From: Prunus persica
Taxonomy: Eukaryota; Streptophyta; Magnoliopsida; Rosales; Rosaceae
NCBI RefSeq assembly: GCF_000346465.2
Contig: NC_034011.1
Coordinates: 11,403,195-11,467,194, forward strand
Length of the DNA: 64,000 bases
Direction: 5' to 3'
Shown here: positions 1 through 10,218 of the stretch, one piece after another
Layout of the letters: each line of letters opens with the position of its first letter
Position numbering within the stretch: the first letter of the stretch is position 1
Notes under the pieces: generated by a model
Databases searched by the model: none
Seen by the model: only the letters and a program-made list of their open reading frames with translations
What the model was told of the DNA's origin: nothing
Program-made: the position numbers and the translations under genes

Positions 1-37
1 TTTCATACTAATATTTTTCTTCTCTTGTTCAATTTAG

Positions 38-608
38 GAGGGGTCCAAGTTCCCAGAGATCGACGTCTTTGGTGACGTTTATGTTCGACCCGGAAATGAG
101 TTGGCTGAGTCCCTTCATGTAAGTATTATTTAATTTTAATTCTTATGTTACGCATTCAATTTATATGCATGTTTTAATTTATATTTTATGTTATGTTCAA
201 CAGACGACAATGGTGGAGAGGAGCCAGTTGGTTCTTCAGGTGTCCGCCTCCCAGCTTCCTCCCGAGACTCCGATCGAGTCTGTGGCTCCTCCACAGGATG
301 CTGGATTTCAGATCTTGACGGAGACGTTGGATCAGACTCTCGGGAGGAGGCCGGGGACATATTGTCGAGGGATGGGGAATGCCAGGCGGAGGGAACCTAG
401 ACCTCGTTCATCGGCGTAGTCAAACAGTCAGGTGACTGCTTTGACAGCACAGGTGGCCGAGCTTCAGGGTCAGATGTCGGTGATTCTACAGTCCCTCGCA
501 CAGGACCACCCCGAGCATGCCCACCAGACCACTGCCCCGGTGGACGCCCAGACCTCCGAGCCGCATACTGGCGACGACCCGGTTGATTTTGCTTCATTAT
601 TTGATTAG
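38..608 (+). pseudogene. C-terminal exons of a CACTA-associated plant transposase (Ptta/En/Spm type)
   Basis: Two exons can be read. The first, 38-118, follows a TTTAG acceptor, encodes EGSKFPEIDVFGDVYVRPGN and a few more residues, and ends at a GTAAGT donor. The second, 204-608, follows a CAACAG acceptor and encodes a Gln-rich, coiled-coil-like tail containing GRRPGTYCRGMGNARRREPR. This ending is typical of the proteins annotated as plant transposase (Ptta/En/Spm) inside CACTA elements. An in-frame TAG at 417-419 interrupts exon 2, after which the frame stays open to a natural TAG at 606-608, so one nonsense change has truncated it by 62 codons. The N-terminal part lies before the window. 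The role in transposition is inferred from the family. Confidence 0.7.
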
Positions 609-795
609 TGTATTTATTTTCATCATATACATTTTTTTTATTTGTAATACATTTATTTTATTTTATAACAAAATTTTATTCTAATTTATTTTTATTGCAA
701 TTTCATTGTTCAATCAATAAAAAGAAACCAATTTTATTTAAAATAAAAAATAAAAAAAATAAAAAAATAAAAAAAATAAAAAAATTGTAATATTA

Positions 796-1350
796 TTTTT
801 GCGCGACGGAAAATATTTCGTCGCGCAAACCAACATGTAACAAAAAAAAAAATCAACTTTTTTATCACTTTTAATTCGTGCGCGACGAATACATATGTCT
901 CGCAAACACATTTTGCGCGACGAAATGTTTCGTCGCGCAAATAATTTGCGCGACGACAGTTGTTTTCGTCGCGCAAATATATGAGCGACGAAAACTTTCT
1001 CATCGCTCGAATTGTTCTGCGACGAATATATACGTCTCCCGAACAAGTTTTGCGCGACGAATTATGTTTCGTCGCACTATTCCTGTCGTCGCGCAAATAT
1101 ACGTGCGCCGAATACTTGATCGTCGCGCAAATATTTATGCGACGAACAGTTGTTTCGTCTCCACACCGTTGGTGCAACGATGGTTTACCCGTCGCACAGT
1201 TTTGCGCGACGAAGGATTGTATCTCGTCGTGCAAAGGCTTTCTTCACGATCTTCGCGCGACGGAATATGCGCGACGAATTTTTTGTCGCGCTGAAATTAG
1301 TGCGACTAAATGAGACTTTGCGCGACGTTTTGTTATTCGTCGCGCAAAGA
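796..1350. repeat. CACTA subterminal repeat array, GCGCGACGAA motif in both orientations
   Basis: About 23 copies, some degenerate, of TTTGCGCGACGAAA or its reverse complement occur in about 550 bp, many as head-to-head pairs such as GCGCGACGAAATGTTTCGTCGCGC near 910-935. In En/Spm elements, subterminal motif arrays are binding sites for the element-encoded TNPA-like protein and are needed for excision; the same role is inferred here. The motif is CpG-rich in an otherwise AT-rich region. The array is open in several frames on both strands, but those reading frames are by-products of the repeat. Confidence 0.8.
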
Positions 1351-1442
1351 GTAAAATGTAGTAGTGATGATCAGTCTCAATGTATGCAATCTTATTACAT
1401 AATTCTCATGTCCACTTATATATATTTGTCTAAGTTGGATAA

Positions 1443-2095
1443 CACTTATCTTGCATTTGGTGTATGCTTGAACTAGGACTATATTTTTATTTTATTTTTT
1501 AAAAAATACCTATATATATGTATGTATGTATAAATACATCAGAAAGCTTCCATTGAGGGATCCCTCAAATTAGCTTATTTGAGGGATACCATTGTAGGGC
1601 CCACTCTGTATTGTATTTCATTAATCCAAACCGTCTCTTTTGTAGATACTCATTCAAATATCATCTCTACAAAAAATCACTTGAATCCGATATCATTTGA
1701 CCACTCAATTGAATTATTGAAATTTTAGTACTTTCTTGAAGCACTATGTTCATTGATTTTGTAGGACACAATTGGATATCGAAACAGTTTCCGATTTGTC
1801 TAATTTTTTTCAAGGATGATATATGAATATAGACTTAAAAAATATATGGTTTCGATCGTTGAAAAAAATTTCGTAGGGGACCCTAAAGAGTGTCCCTCAA
1901 ATAAAATTATTTGAGGAATCCCTTAATAGAAGGGGACTCTAAATACATATATGGGTATATATATAATACATATATATAATATATATATATATTACACTTA
2001 CCTTGCATTTGGTGTATGCTTGAACTAGGACTATATTTTTATTTTATTTTTCAAAAAATACCTATATATATGTATGTATGTATAAATACATATAT
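1443..2095. repeat. Local direct duplication split by a MITE
   Basis: The segment beginning CTTGCATTTGGTGTATGCTT occurs at about 1450-1539 and again at about 2001-2095, nearly identical over about 90 bp and ending in the same TATGTATGTATAAATACAT tail. The first copy is separated from the rest of its unit by the element at 1540-1940. This suggests a tandem duplication of about 150 bp followed by insertion into one copy. Confidence 0.7.
1540..1940. mobile_element. hAT-like MITE, 401 bp, with 8-bp TSD
   Basis: The element is flanked by AAATACAT at 1532-1539 and 1941-1948, a perfect 8-bp direct repeat. Its ends form imperfect inverted repeats: TCCATTGAGGGATCCCTCAA on the left, and on the right the complement of TTCTATTAAGGGATTCCTCA. 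Each end also carries an internal small hairpin built from TTTGAGGGA. The 8-bp TSD favours hAT, although MULE is possible. There is no coding capacity. Confidence 0.7.
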
Positions 2096-2313
2096 GGGTA
2101 TATATATAATACATATATATAATATATATATATTATAATATATATACACATATATGTGTATATACATATATACACTTATATTATTATTATTATTATAATT
2201 ATATTAATATGTATATATGTATATGGGTATATTATAATAATAATATACATGTATATATGGACATTATAATATATGTGTACGTAAGTATAATATAATATAA
2301 TATATATGGGTAT

Positions 2314-2344
<31 letters not shown>

Positions 2345-2360
2345 TACAATATAATATATG
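1949..2360. repeat. AT/ATT simple-sequence tract
   Basis: A run of TA, TATATG and ATT repeats of low complexity with no gene. It borders the Harbinger-like fragment that follows and may have obscured that fragment's left end. Confidence 0.85.
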
Positions 2361-2364
2361 CATC

Positions 2365-2553
2365 TTATACATTGGTGAGCATGGGACTAGTTAATCCTCC
2401 CTTTCCACATGGGTTTATTAGTCCCCTCCTAAGGAGGTGTTTTTAGTGGGCCCGGTGTTGGCAATCCCATCTAAGACTAGGATTAGATGAAATAAACATG
2501 GGACTAATTTAGTCCAAGAAAGGCCAAGTCAAGCTTGTATAACAAAACATCCC
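2365..2553 (-). mobile_element. Truncated PIF/Harbinger-like MITE fragment
   Basis: On the minus strand the piece starts GGGATGTTTTGTTATAC at 2553, next to TTA, the usual PIF/Harbinger target. It continues with subterminal sequence shared with the large Harbinger element at 7685: GGGCCCACTAAAAACACC and CTCCTTAGG, then an alternation of AATTAGTCCCATG-like motifs. The other terminus is not found, because the fragment runs into the AT tract. It interrupts the copia reverse transcriptase reading frame immediately after the DETF codons. Confidence 0.55.
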
Positions 2554-3210
2554 TTAAAGGTCTCATCGTAGTCTAGACCTTCCTTTTGATTGTATCCCTT
2601 AGCCACAAGACGGGCTTTATGTCTTTCAATAGAACCATCCACTTTCCTTTTAACTCGAAAGACAAACGTGCATCCAATGACATTCATGTGTGGTTTTGCT
2701 GGAATTAAAGACCAAGTCTGATTTCGCATGAGTGCATCATATTCTTCTTGCATGGTTGCTTTCCAGTGAGGGTATTTAGAGGCTTGAGTGTAATTGGAGG
2801 GTTCCAATGACAAAGGATCTTGAAGAGTGGTTGTTAATCCTTGTGGCATTGGGTGTCGACTCATTGAGACTTTTGAAGTTTTCACGATCCGGTGAATGAG
2901 TAGGACTGATGGATGATGCTTGGTGATTAATAGAAGCATTACGTGAAGCATGGGGACTACTATATGAATTTTCGAGTGATGCTTCATGAGCAGCGGGTTG
3001 GACAAAATGGATGGGCCCTACAGACTGGTCCTGATCATCCACAAGTGGAGAAGGCGTTGAAGTTCGGGAAAATGGGACTTTAGCTTGGTCTTGAATTTGA
3101 GTAGTGGTCCCAAAAGTTGGTGAATGGTCCATTGTTATTGGTTCATGAGGGAAGGAGAAGGCTTTCTTCGTTGAGTTCAAACTAGCATCTAGAAGAATAA
3201 TGGGTTCCAA
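2554..3210 (-). pseudogene. copia polyprotein: integrase-RT linker and start of reverse transcriptase
   Basis: A Ser/Pro/His-rich linker is followed by the conserved entry of the copia reverse transcriptase domain, seen as [19 protein letters not shown], then [28 protein letters not shown] and [16 protein letters not shown]. The frame changes once between the linker (2776-3210) and the RT (2554-3005). The YVDD active-site region is absent because the sequence ends at the MITE fragment. Confidence 0.8.
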
Positions 3211-3253
3211 GGATAGTGGTTGTGCTTACTGTTCACCTTGTGTGGTTTTGGAT

Positions 3254-3860
3254 TTAAGCTCCTAATAAGGAACTGTTTAACTCATCAAATTGAACATTGC
3301 GAGAAATATAAACTTTACATGAGGCAATATCCAAGCACTGGTATCCTTTGTAATTGTTGTCATACCCGATAAAACCACATTTGACATATTTAGGCAATAA
3401 CTTGTGTTTGTTATATAGGACCATCAGAGGAAAACATGTGCAGCTAAAGGATTTGAGAAAGTGATAATCTGTTAGGTGTTTGAACAACTTCTCATAAGGT
3501 GAAATGTGCCCAAGATTTTGGAGTGGCAACCGGTTTATAAGGAAGATTACAGTGGTAAATCCTTCAACCCAAAAGCTTGTTGGCAAGTGAGATTGGGTCA
3601 ATAAGCAAAGACCCAACTCAACTATAGGTCGATGCTTCCTTTCTACGATGCCATTTTGTTATGGCATGTAAAGGATATACCATGATCACGAAGAAAGTTC
3701 AAGAACGCTCGGCTTGTGAACTCTCCACCACCGTCAGTTTGTATCATTTTAATGGTTCCATCAAATCTGTTTTCTACCATCCTTCTAAAAATAAAAATTG
3801 TAGATAGGACATTAGACCTGCCAGGAATTTACTTAACGCAATCATGACTAGTGACTTTTA
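3254..3860 (-). pseudogene. copia integrase core fragment
   Basis: Read on the minus strand, IKMIQTDGGGEFTS (around 3740) carries the second catalytic Asp of the DDE core, and QNGIVERKHRPIVELG (around 3620) carries the catalytic Glu. The C-terminal part, SFWVEGFTTVIFLINRLP through SPYEKLFKH, is intact in 3254-3616. A stop lies just before QNGIVERKHR. The N-terminal zinc-binding HHCC part is missing, having been lost at the boundary with the LTR-like insert. Confidence 0.75.
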
Positions 3861-3864
3861 CTAC

Positions 3865-4809
3865 TTGTGAATATAAGTTCATAACGATTAGGTGAAATTC
3901 CCTTATATTCTAGCATCAAATCCCTGCATACAAACTAAGTATGCATCCTTAATAAACATGCAAGAATAAGTCCTCAATAAAACAGAAAAGTAAATCACAT
4001 TCATATTATATGAAACCATAACTGGAAGTAATCAATTCATATAAAACATATGTCCATGGCTTCGAATTCACCTCTAACTAAGAAGAAATTCAGTCACACA
4101 TGTTCATAATAATTGAAAAGCAATCTAGAATAAACATTTAAACTAATCAATGGAAGAACTCTGAAAACCCCAATGGATGCAGCAGGTTCCGGCTCCAAGT
4201 TCTTCTTCTCTCTTTCTCCTTTCTTGCTACCGCACCAAAAACTACTCTCTCCTGCGGCAACCCCTCCTTTATATATGTGGTAGATCTAGGGTAAAAGGGC
4301 CCAGCAGAAACCCACGAAATTAGGGTTTGGTTTGGCAGATTTTTTAGGAACAAGGATAGGGCCCAGGCGCAACCTTTTTAGGAAAGATGCGGCCCCAATG
4401 CTTTCTTCTAGAACCAGGTTTTTAGGTTTCCTAATCTGAAATTAATCCCCCCCCCCCCCCTTCCTGCTGGAATTTAGGTAGAATAGGATTAGGATAAGGT
4501 AAAATAAAATAAAATCAGTTAGGATTTTTTTCTTCTCAGAAGTTTATTCTTGAATTAATTTTCCAATCTTTTTAGCACATTCCTAGCCTCTTTGAACTTC
4601 AAAAACGTCCATCTATCTTGCCCCATGCATATGCTATCCATTCCAAGTCCAAAACTGCTCTAAAATGCTCCATAATGCCCTTTCTTGCCAATCTTGCTAT
4701 TTGGACCTACAATAGTACGAAAATAAGCTAAATCACTCTAATAAATGGGAATTAACTAAGTAAATGCAAAGAAATAAGATAGCAAAGTCGCATAAATATG
4801 CTCCTATCA
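3865..4809 (-). mobile_element. Probable solo LTR nested in the copia element
   Basis: On the minus strand the block begins TGATAGGAGCATATTTATGC at 4809, a TG start seen in long plant LTRs, and shows no coding potential beyond short chance frames. It separates the protease motif from the integrase core and includes a 14-base C run at 4447-4460. The far end is uncertain and no TSD was found, so part of the copia sequence may have been lost as well. A fragment of another repeat class is possible. Confidence 0.45.
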
Positions 4810-4810
4810 T

Positions 4811-5010
4811 GAGAGAAAATGGATCTTATGTCATATGGTGAGTTGCTCCCGAGTTAACAACCCAATTTGCATTGACTGGTCCAGACAGTGAAGGTGGTTT
4901 TTCATTGGCTGCAGCAACATAGGCAAACTTCCCACATTGAGGACCGACTCTAGATGTCGTTGATTATTGGCTCAAACAATAGTCAAAATGTGGAAAACAC
5001 TTTCGGCTAA
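4811..5010 (-). pseudogene. copia protease N-terminus with mutated catalytic Asp
   Basis: The minus strand reads GPVNANWVVNSGATHHMT at about 4886-4833. This is the copia aspartic protease motif, normally DSGA(T/S)HH(M/V). Here Asn replaces the catalytic Asp. A stop (SQ then TAA) lies upstream and another follows HHMT. Confidence 0.75.
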
Positions 5011-5016
5011 TTGACT

Positions 5017-5603
5017 TTGCAAATGAGAATGCATTAATTATAGGCAGCTCTAGGCTTTGCCTATATCTTGAGCGCTAGGCTTTGCCTATATCTTGAGCGC
5101 TAGGCTTCATTAATTGGCAGAGATGGGATAGCAACATTAATTGGTAGAGAAGTGATAGCAGCATGTGGGAGACAAAAGGCATGCATTCATGGTTGGCCTT
5201 CTGACTCGATTTGCAGCCCCTCACCTGTTGGCTTCTTTGAAAAGACACTCATCCTTTGACTTTAAAAAGAGAAGCAGCCCAACAAAATAACAGAGAGAAG
5301 AGGGAGAGAAACAACAAGAAGCCATTCGGCCAGAGAGAAGAAAATTCTCTTAAATTGTTCTTTGCTTTGTATTTTTAGTTTTCTCTTCCTATTGTGAGTG
5401 TGTGAGGTTGGGTATATTTGGAGTTTGGGTTTCTAAGTGTTAAACACTTTTGTATTCTCTCATTTGATTATAGTGGATTACTCCGTCGTGTCCAAATTGG
5501 ATGTAGGCATTGCCGAACCAGTATAAATCTTGGTGTTCTTGTTGGTATAGTTTTGTTCCTTTTATCTCTTGCCAATTGTTGTTTATTTTTCACTCACAGT
5601 TGG
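5017..5603 (+). mobile_element. LTR-like insertion flanked by TTGACT
   Basis: This 587-bp block splits gag from protease and is flanked by TTGACT at 5011-5016 and 5604-5609. Its right part, GTGGATTACTCCGTCGTG followed by GGATGTAGGCATTGCCGAAC and AAATCTTGGTGTTC, resembles the R/U5 region of copia-class plant LTRs, and a TG...CA frame (5018-5598) is possible. Just before the right repeat lies GTTGG, which also matches the first bases of a Met-tRNA primer-binding site. A 25-bp tandem unit occurs at 5050-5107. The plus orientation is inferred from the U5-like end. Confidence 0.6.
5050..5107. repeat. 25-bp tandem repeat, 2.3 copies
   Basis: The unit CTAGGCTTTGCCTATATCTT plus GAGCG is repeated exactly at 5050-5074 and 5075-5099, with a partial third copy. 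It lies inside the LTR-like insertion. Confidence 0.9.
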
Positions 5604-6660
5604 TTGACTCTTGTAACTGAGTTTGTCACATTGTTGGAAAATAACATCAAATTGGTAGTGTGTTTGTGTTGGCGTCGCGAGAAGAGGCGGACGATTGTCA
5701 CTAGAGGATAGACATGATATGTCACCATTGTGATTGGAGACTCAGCGACGGCTCCAGTTGTTGTTTCTATTTGAGCATCATCCACCACCTCGACGTCCGC
5801 GTTCACAACCTCATCTTTGCCCTTGATATCCATTGTACTAATGGGTGTTGGTGGCCCTCTTTCAATGTTGAAATGGGTTTGAGGTTCGGTGGAAGCACGA
5901 TAAACACCGGTTGACACTGAGACTGATGACATCTTGTTGAAGAGTTGTTCCTCCTGAACAAGAAGATCATAGAATTCATCAAAAGAGAGTGAGGGACGAA
6001 GATGTAGTGAAGTATTGAATTCCTTGTACTCATGTCCAAGTCCGTCAAGGACATATTCGATTAGTTCCTCATTCATCATGGTTAAGCTAGCAGCAGTGAG
6101 TTTATCAAAAAGAGACTTTGCGTGCATCAAATATTCAATGATGGGTTTTTCAGAATCTTTCTTAAAGGTGCGGATTTGATCACGGATAGCGCGGATATGA
6201 ATTTAGGAGAGAAGAGAAAGCCGTTTTTCAAGGAGAAATCAAGAAAAGAGGTTGCCTTGATCCAACTTAGGACTAGTTTGTCCTTGGAGTACTCAGGGTT
6301 AGTGGATTTGTCTGCCAATTTCTTTGGTGGTTTGGTTTCACGCTTCATTGTGTCCTCTAGATCTTGAAGCTCTAGAACGTCTTCAATTACGATCTCCAGC
6401 AAAGGTAGTTGCTTTGGTCCATAGGTGTGTTTATCATGTGAAAGATGTTGAAAGAAGTGGGGATTGAGAAAAGTGTATTTATCATGGTGGTGTCAGAATT
6501 TTTTGAAGAAACTAGAGAGTCTGCAGAGGAAGAGATTGGGGAGGACTCGGTAGGAGCCATAGGACTGGGATCGAGTTTTTTATTATTTTTTTTAGCGATA
6601 GCCCCTGTGGGCTTTGATACGTGTAAGAAAAGAGGTGTGAAGAGGAATTTGGAATAAATG
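5604..6660 (-). pseudogene. copia gag (UBN2-type) fragments
   Basis: The best block is 5594-6130, reading SLFDKLTAASLTMMNEELIE then YVLDGLGHEYKEF, LRPSLSFDEFYDLLVQEE and LFNKMSS, the typical UBN2 gag domain of copia elements. A preceding frame (6127-6402) gives LSWIKATSF-like gag sequence. The start (about 6563) reads MAPTESSPISSSADS, with NYLCWRS near 6390 corresponding to the usual NYLLWRxQ motif. A degenerate zinc knuckle (FQQCDKLSYKS) lies just before the LTR insertion. Several frame changes are present. Confidence 0.75.
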
Positions 6661-6905
6661 AGGTTCAGGAAGAATGATTCAATTGGTCTTTGCAATATAT
6701 TGATCTTTAATATACAAGGATATGTTTGACTACAGGAAATTACATATGGTAACAAAATAATATATTCTATGTAATTACAAGATTATAGGAATTATTGTAG
6801 GGCCAACAATGCTCACATGGTATACGCTGAGGAGAAGATATAGCATGATTCTTAGAATTGTTGTTGGTGTGATTATAAGTCTCTTCAATTCTCATAAAAG
6901 TCATT

Positions 6906-7032
6906 CACTACCAAAAAAAAAAAAAAGTGGCAACAGTCACCATTATTTAGGGACATTTGGTGACTAAAATATTTAGTCACCCCAGCAAATGTCACCAAAT
7001 AATGGTGACAGTTGCCACTTTTTTTTGTAGTG
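6906..7032. mobile_element. 127-bp CACTA-type MITE with ATT TSD
   Basis: The element starts CACTACCAAAAAAA and ends TTTTTTTTGTAGTG, flanked on both sides by ATT (6903-6905 and 7033-7035). The interior is a near-perfect hairpin: GTGGCAACAGTCACCATTAT pairs with its complement ending at about 7018, and TTGGTGACTAAAATATTTAG forms the centre. The CACTA ends plus 3-bp TSD assign the superfamily. It is noncoding. Confidence 0.85.
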
Positions 7033-7199
7033 ATTGCTCAAGCTAGCCCAAACTATGCAATGATTGGTTTTAAATTCCCGTCTACATTTTGTAAAGAGCT
7101 TAATTCTATTGTCACATCTTCTTGGGGAAGTAATGCTGCAAAAGCTAGGGACATCAGTCAAGGGAATATTGTGGGAATGGTGTTATGTAGAGATTTCTA

Positions 7200-7684
7200 A
7201 AAACTCTACAACCAAACTTTGAGAGTAGAAATCACCTAGCAAGCCATATCTAATTTGAAATCAAAGTAAGAGAGGAAGCATTAAATAAACTAGGGCTTCA
7301 TGCAAGTCTCATTTGGTCTCAATCTTTATAAGTCTATGAAAGTGTGTACAAAAGACTCTCTAAATCCTATTTGAGAGAAGGATAAGATGTTCATACCTTT
7401 AAGCGAATCTTGAAACCAAGAATGGTGTTCAAGTAGAGGGAGTGGTCTCTTTGTTGTTGGCTCTCCCTTTGATGTTGATTCTCCACCTTGTAGCTCTCCA
7501 AATAGGTACAAAGATATGCATCTCCCCAAAGCTCTTCATCAAGGATTGAATGGGATGAGAGAATGAGTAGACAACAAGTGAAGAGTGGTGCTAGCACCCC
7601 CACTTGATGTGATAGATTGAAAGGGTCAGGGAGAAAGAGCTTGATGTTTTCTCTCTTCGAATTTCACTAACTTGAAAACCCTAG
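7200..7684. repeat. Left part of an LTR-like repeat interrupted by the Harbinger element
   Basis: The sequence is noncoding. The segment around 7376-7565, including CTCTTCATCAAGGAT and GATGAGAGAATGAG, recurs in diverged form at about 59330-59475. The part just before 7684 recurs at about 62850-62915. In both places it continues into the sequence placed here at 12602 onward. It is an old member of a repeated family, probably a nonautonomous LTR element, although no LTR ends were defined. Confidence 0.5.
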
Positions 7685-8876
7685 GGGCTCGTTTGGTACA
7701 CCTCCCAGGCATGGACTGGATTAGATTAAAATTAGGCCCATGTTTGGTTGACCTAGTTCTAGTTTTAAATGGGGACTACTAATGCTGGTCCCACCAAAAA
7801 CACCTCCTTAGGGGTTCTTAACTAAGCCCGTGTGAAAGGGGGGGAAAATTAGTACGCTCACTAATTAGAACATTTGCGTGTTTTCATCATTTGTTATCGT
7901 CTTCTGCTTCCCAAGCGAACTGAAGTCAATTTTCACTGATTCTCCACAGGTCACCACTCTTTCTATCTCTGAATCTTCTTATTCCCTCAACTTGATTGAA
8001 TATTGTACTCAATCTTTCTCTTCTCTCTAGTTTGTGGTATGAATCTACAGATGTTTTGAGATTTTTCTCTGTTTTATTTTTAGGTTTTCTGTCAATTTTT
8101 TTTGTTCTAGAATATTTCGTTCTTTGGCTCCTTCATAAGATATTTTCTTTGTTCTTTTGAGTGAGATAATTAAAAGTGGCTGTGTAATTTGTATTATAAT
8201 GCTAGATCTGCTAGTTCAAGGATTGAGTTATGTGAAGAATTGAAAATTTTCCATTAGGTGAAATTTTTATAATAAATAGGTTAAAGCACAGAGTAAGAAT
8301 GCTTCTTACATAGAATATATATATATTTTTTAAAGACGAAGAAGAAGACTTGGAATAACAAACAGATGCAAGGTTTTTAGATTTTTTATTTTTATTTTTA
8401 GATTTTGAATGTGGAGTAGAAATTGGGTCATTGTTTTGCTTTTGTTGTGAAAAGGGGAGCATTGGGGAAGAGGTATTAGGAATGCATGAAGAAAAGAAAT
8501 ATGTCAAAGCTTTGGTGTGTCTTTTTTGACCCAAATAGCTGATAACTCAGAACCAAAACAGAGCTTTGACATATTTCTTTTTTGCCTAATGCCTCTAGGC
8601 TTTACAGCCTTTATTGTTAACAATGGGTGGTTTGTTTTTTAAAGGTTTTCTACTCATTTTTCTGCAATTCTTTCAATTTTTCTATATGTTCTTTGCTATG
8701 GGTTATTGTTTAGTGTAGGTTTTTTTTAAAGAAATTTATCTAAGCATATTAATTGGATTGTATGAATGTTATGGGTTCTGTCTTGGGTATTATTTTTATG
8801 TTTTATATGTACATTTTATTTCAATATCACAACTAGCTAAACCAAGATTGTTTTGTTTGTATAAAAATTATTAGAT

Positions 8877-10218
8877 ATGGATCGAAGAAAGATTTTGTTG
8901 ATCTTATTGTTGGAGTTGTGGCATTTAGAGACAATGTGTGCTTGCACTATTCTTGTGTTGATGATGCTTAAATTGAGAAGGAGACATATTGAAAGGCGCT
9001 CTTTGAATAATCATTCATTGGTTAGACGTGAGACTTGTTTGCGTTATCTTGATAGTATAATAGGAAATAGTGACATAAAATGTGTCAACAAACTTAGAAT
9101 GGATAGAAGGACTTTTGGTCTATTATGCGATTTACTCCGCCAAGATGGAAGGGTAAAAAATGATGATTTGTTATCTTTGGAGGAGCAAATATATGTGTTC
9201 TTACATGTACTTGCACATCATGTTAAGAACCGTACTATTGGTAGGAGATTTTTTTGGTTAGGAGAAACCATTAGTAGGTATTTTAATTCCGTCTTGCAAG
9301 GAGTTTTGCGATTACAAGACATCCTACTAAAAGTCCCGGACCCTGTGCGTGATAATTGTGAGGATTCTAGGTGGAGAAGGTTTAAGGTATGATCCTAATG
9401 TCTAACTAGTGATTCTCTTGCTTTTGTGCAACTTAATGAAAGTAACAAGTTCTATTGTTTAGAATTGCTTGGGAGCATTAGATGGGACTTATATTAAAGT
9501 GCGTGTAGCCGAAATTGACAAGCCAAGATACCGAACAAGAAAAGGTGAAATTGCAACAAATGTGTTGGGTGTGTGTTCAAGAGATATGCAATTCATATTT
9601 GTGTTACCGGGTTGGGAGGGCTCCGCATAGGACTCTAGGGTGCTGCGTGATGCCAGAACTAGACCCAATGGGTTAAAGGTTCCCAATGGTAAGGCATTAG
9701 TTAGTTTTAAATTTACAAAGCATATTTGATTTTGTATGTATACATGCACATACTGATAGGAATTTTCCTTTTGGTTATTAGGATATTATTACCTTGTAGA
9801 CGGTGGTTACATAAATGATGAAGGATTCCTTGCACCCTATAGAGGAACAAGGTATCACCTATCCGAATGGAGAGATGGACATACACCTTCCAACCATGAG
9901 GAATATTTTAACATGAAGCATGCATCGGCGAGGAACGTTATAGAGCGTTGTTTTGGCTTAATCAAAGCTAGGTGGGGTATACTTAGGAGTCCATCTTTCT
10001 ATCCAATAATCACAGCTTGTTGCCTTCTACATAATCTCATTAGGAGGGAGATGTCCATAGATCCAATAGAGCATGAAATAAATGAACTTGAAGATGGAGA
10101 AAACATGGTAGAAGGTGATATGCTTGACACCATCGGACCGTCTGACCAATGGACTGCAAAGAGGAATGATATAGCCTTGCAAATGTATAATGAGTGGAGA
10201 ACAAATAGGCACCACTAG
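8877..10218 (+). pseudogene. PIF/Harbinger DDE transposase (HARBI1-like), one premature stop
   Basis: Three exons are supported by GT-AG borders: 8877-9386, 9463-9688 and 9782-10218, about 390 codons, the usual length for plant HARBI1-like transposases. Exon 1 holds the helix-turn-helix region (LRMDRRTFGLLCDLLRQDG, FLHVLAHHVKNRTIGRRFF). Exon 2 begins [13 protein letters not shown] with the first catalytic Asp and has GWEGSA then DSRVLRDA. Exon 3 starts with YYLVDGGYINDEGFLAPYRG, carrying the second Asp, and ERCFGLIKARWGIL, carrying the catalytic Glu. An in-frame TAG at 9628-9630, between GSA and DSRVL, truncates the product before two of the three catalytic residues. All other codons appear intact, so the loss looks recent. 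The product would cut and rejoin element ends. Confidence 0.85.

Larger units (their letters stand above)
1..1366 (+). mobile_element. 3' part of a CACTA (En/Spm) DNA transposon
   Basis: The right terminus is visible: the sequence ends GTAAAATGTAGTAGTG at 1366, the reverse complement of a CACTACTACA-type terminal inverted repeat, followed by ATG as the probable 3-bp target duplication. Inside lie the end of a transposon-encoded gene (38-608), an AT-rich stretch with AAAAT runs (608-790) and a dense subterminal motif array (796-1350). The left half lies outside the window, so autonomy cannot be judged. Superfamily assignment rests on the CACTA terminus, the subterminal array and the type of protein encoded. 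Confidence 0.85.
2554..6760 (-). mobile_element. Decayed Ty1/copia retrotransposon with nested insertions
   Basis: On the minus strand, fragments appear in the copia order gag (6660-5604), protease (about 5010-4811), integrase (about 3860-3254) and the start of reverse transcriptase (about 3210-2554). The order protease-integrase-RT is diagnostic of copia rather than gypsy. Two foreign blocks split it: 5017-5603 between gag and protease, and about 3865-4809 between protease and integrase. Its 3' part is cut by the Harbinger-like fragment at 2553. Several stops and frame changes make it nonfunctional. Confidence 0.8.

Noticed and set aside
734..1294. Overlapping open frames of up to 166 codons on both strands
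   Set aside because: They are generated by the GCGCGACGAA repeat array, whose motif lacks stops in several frames. The composition is repetitive and matches no protein.
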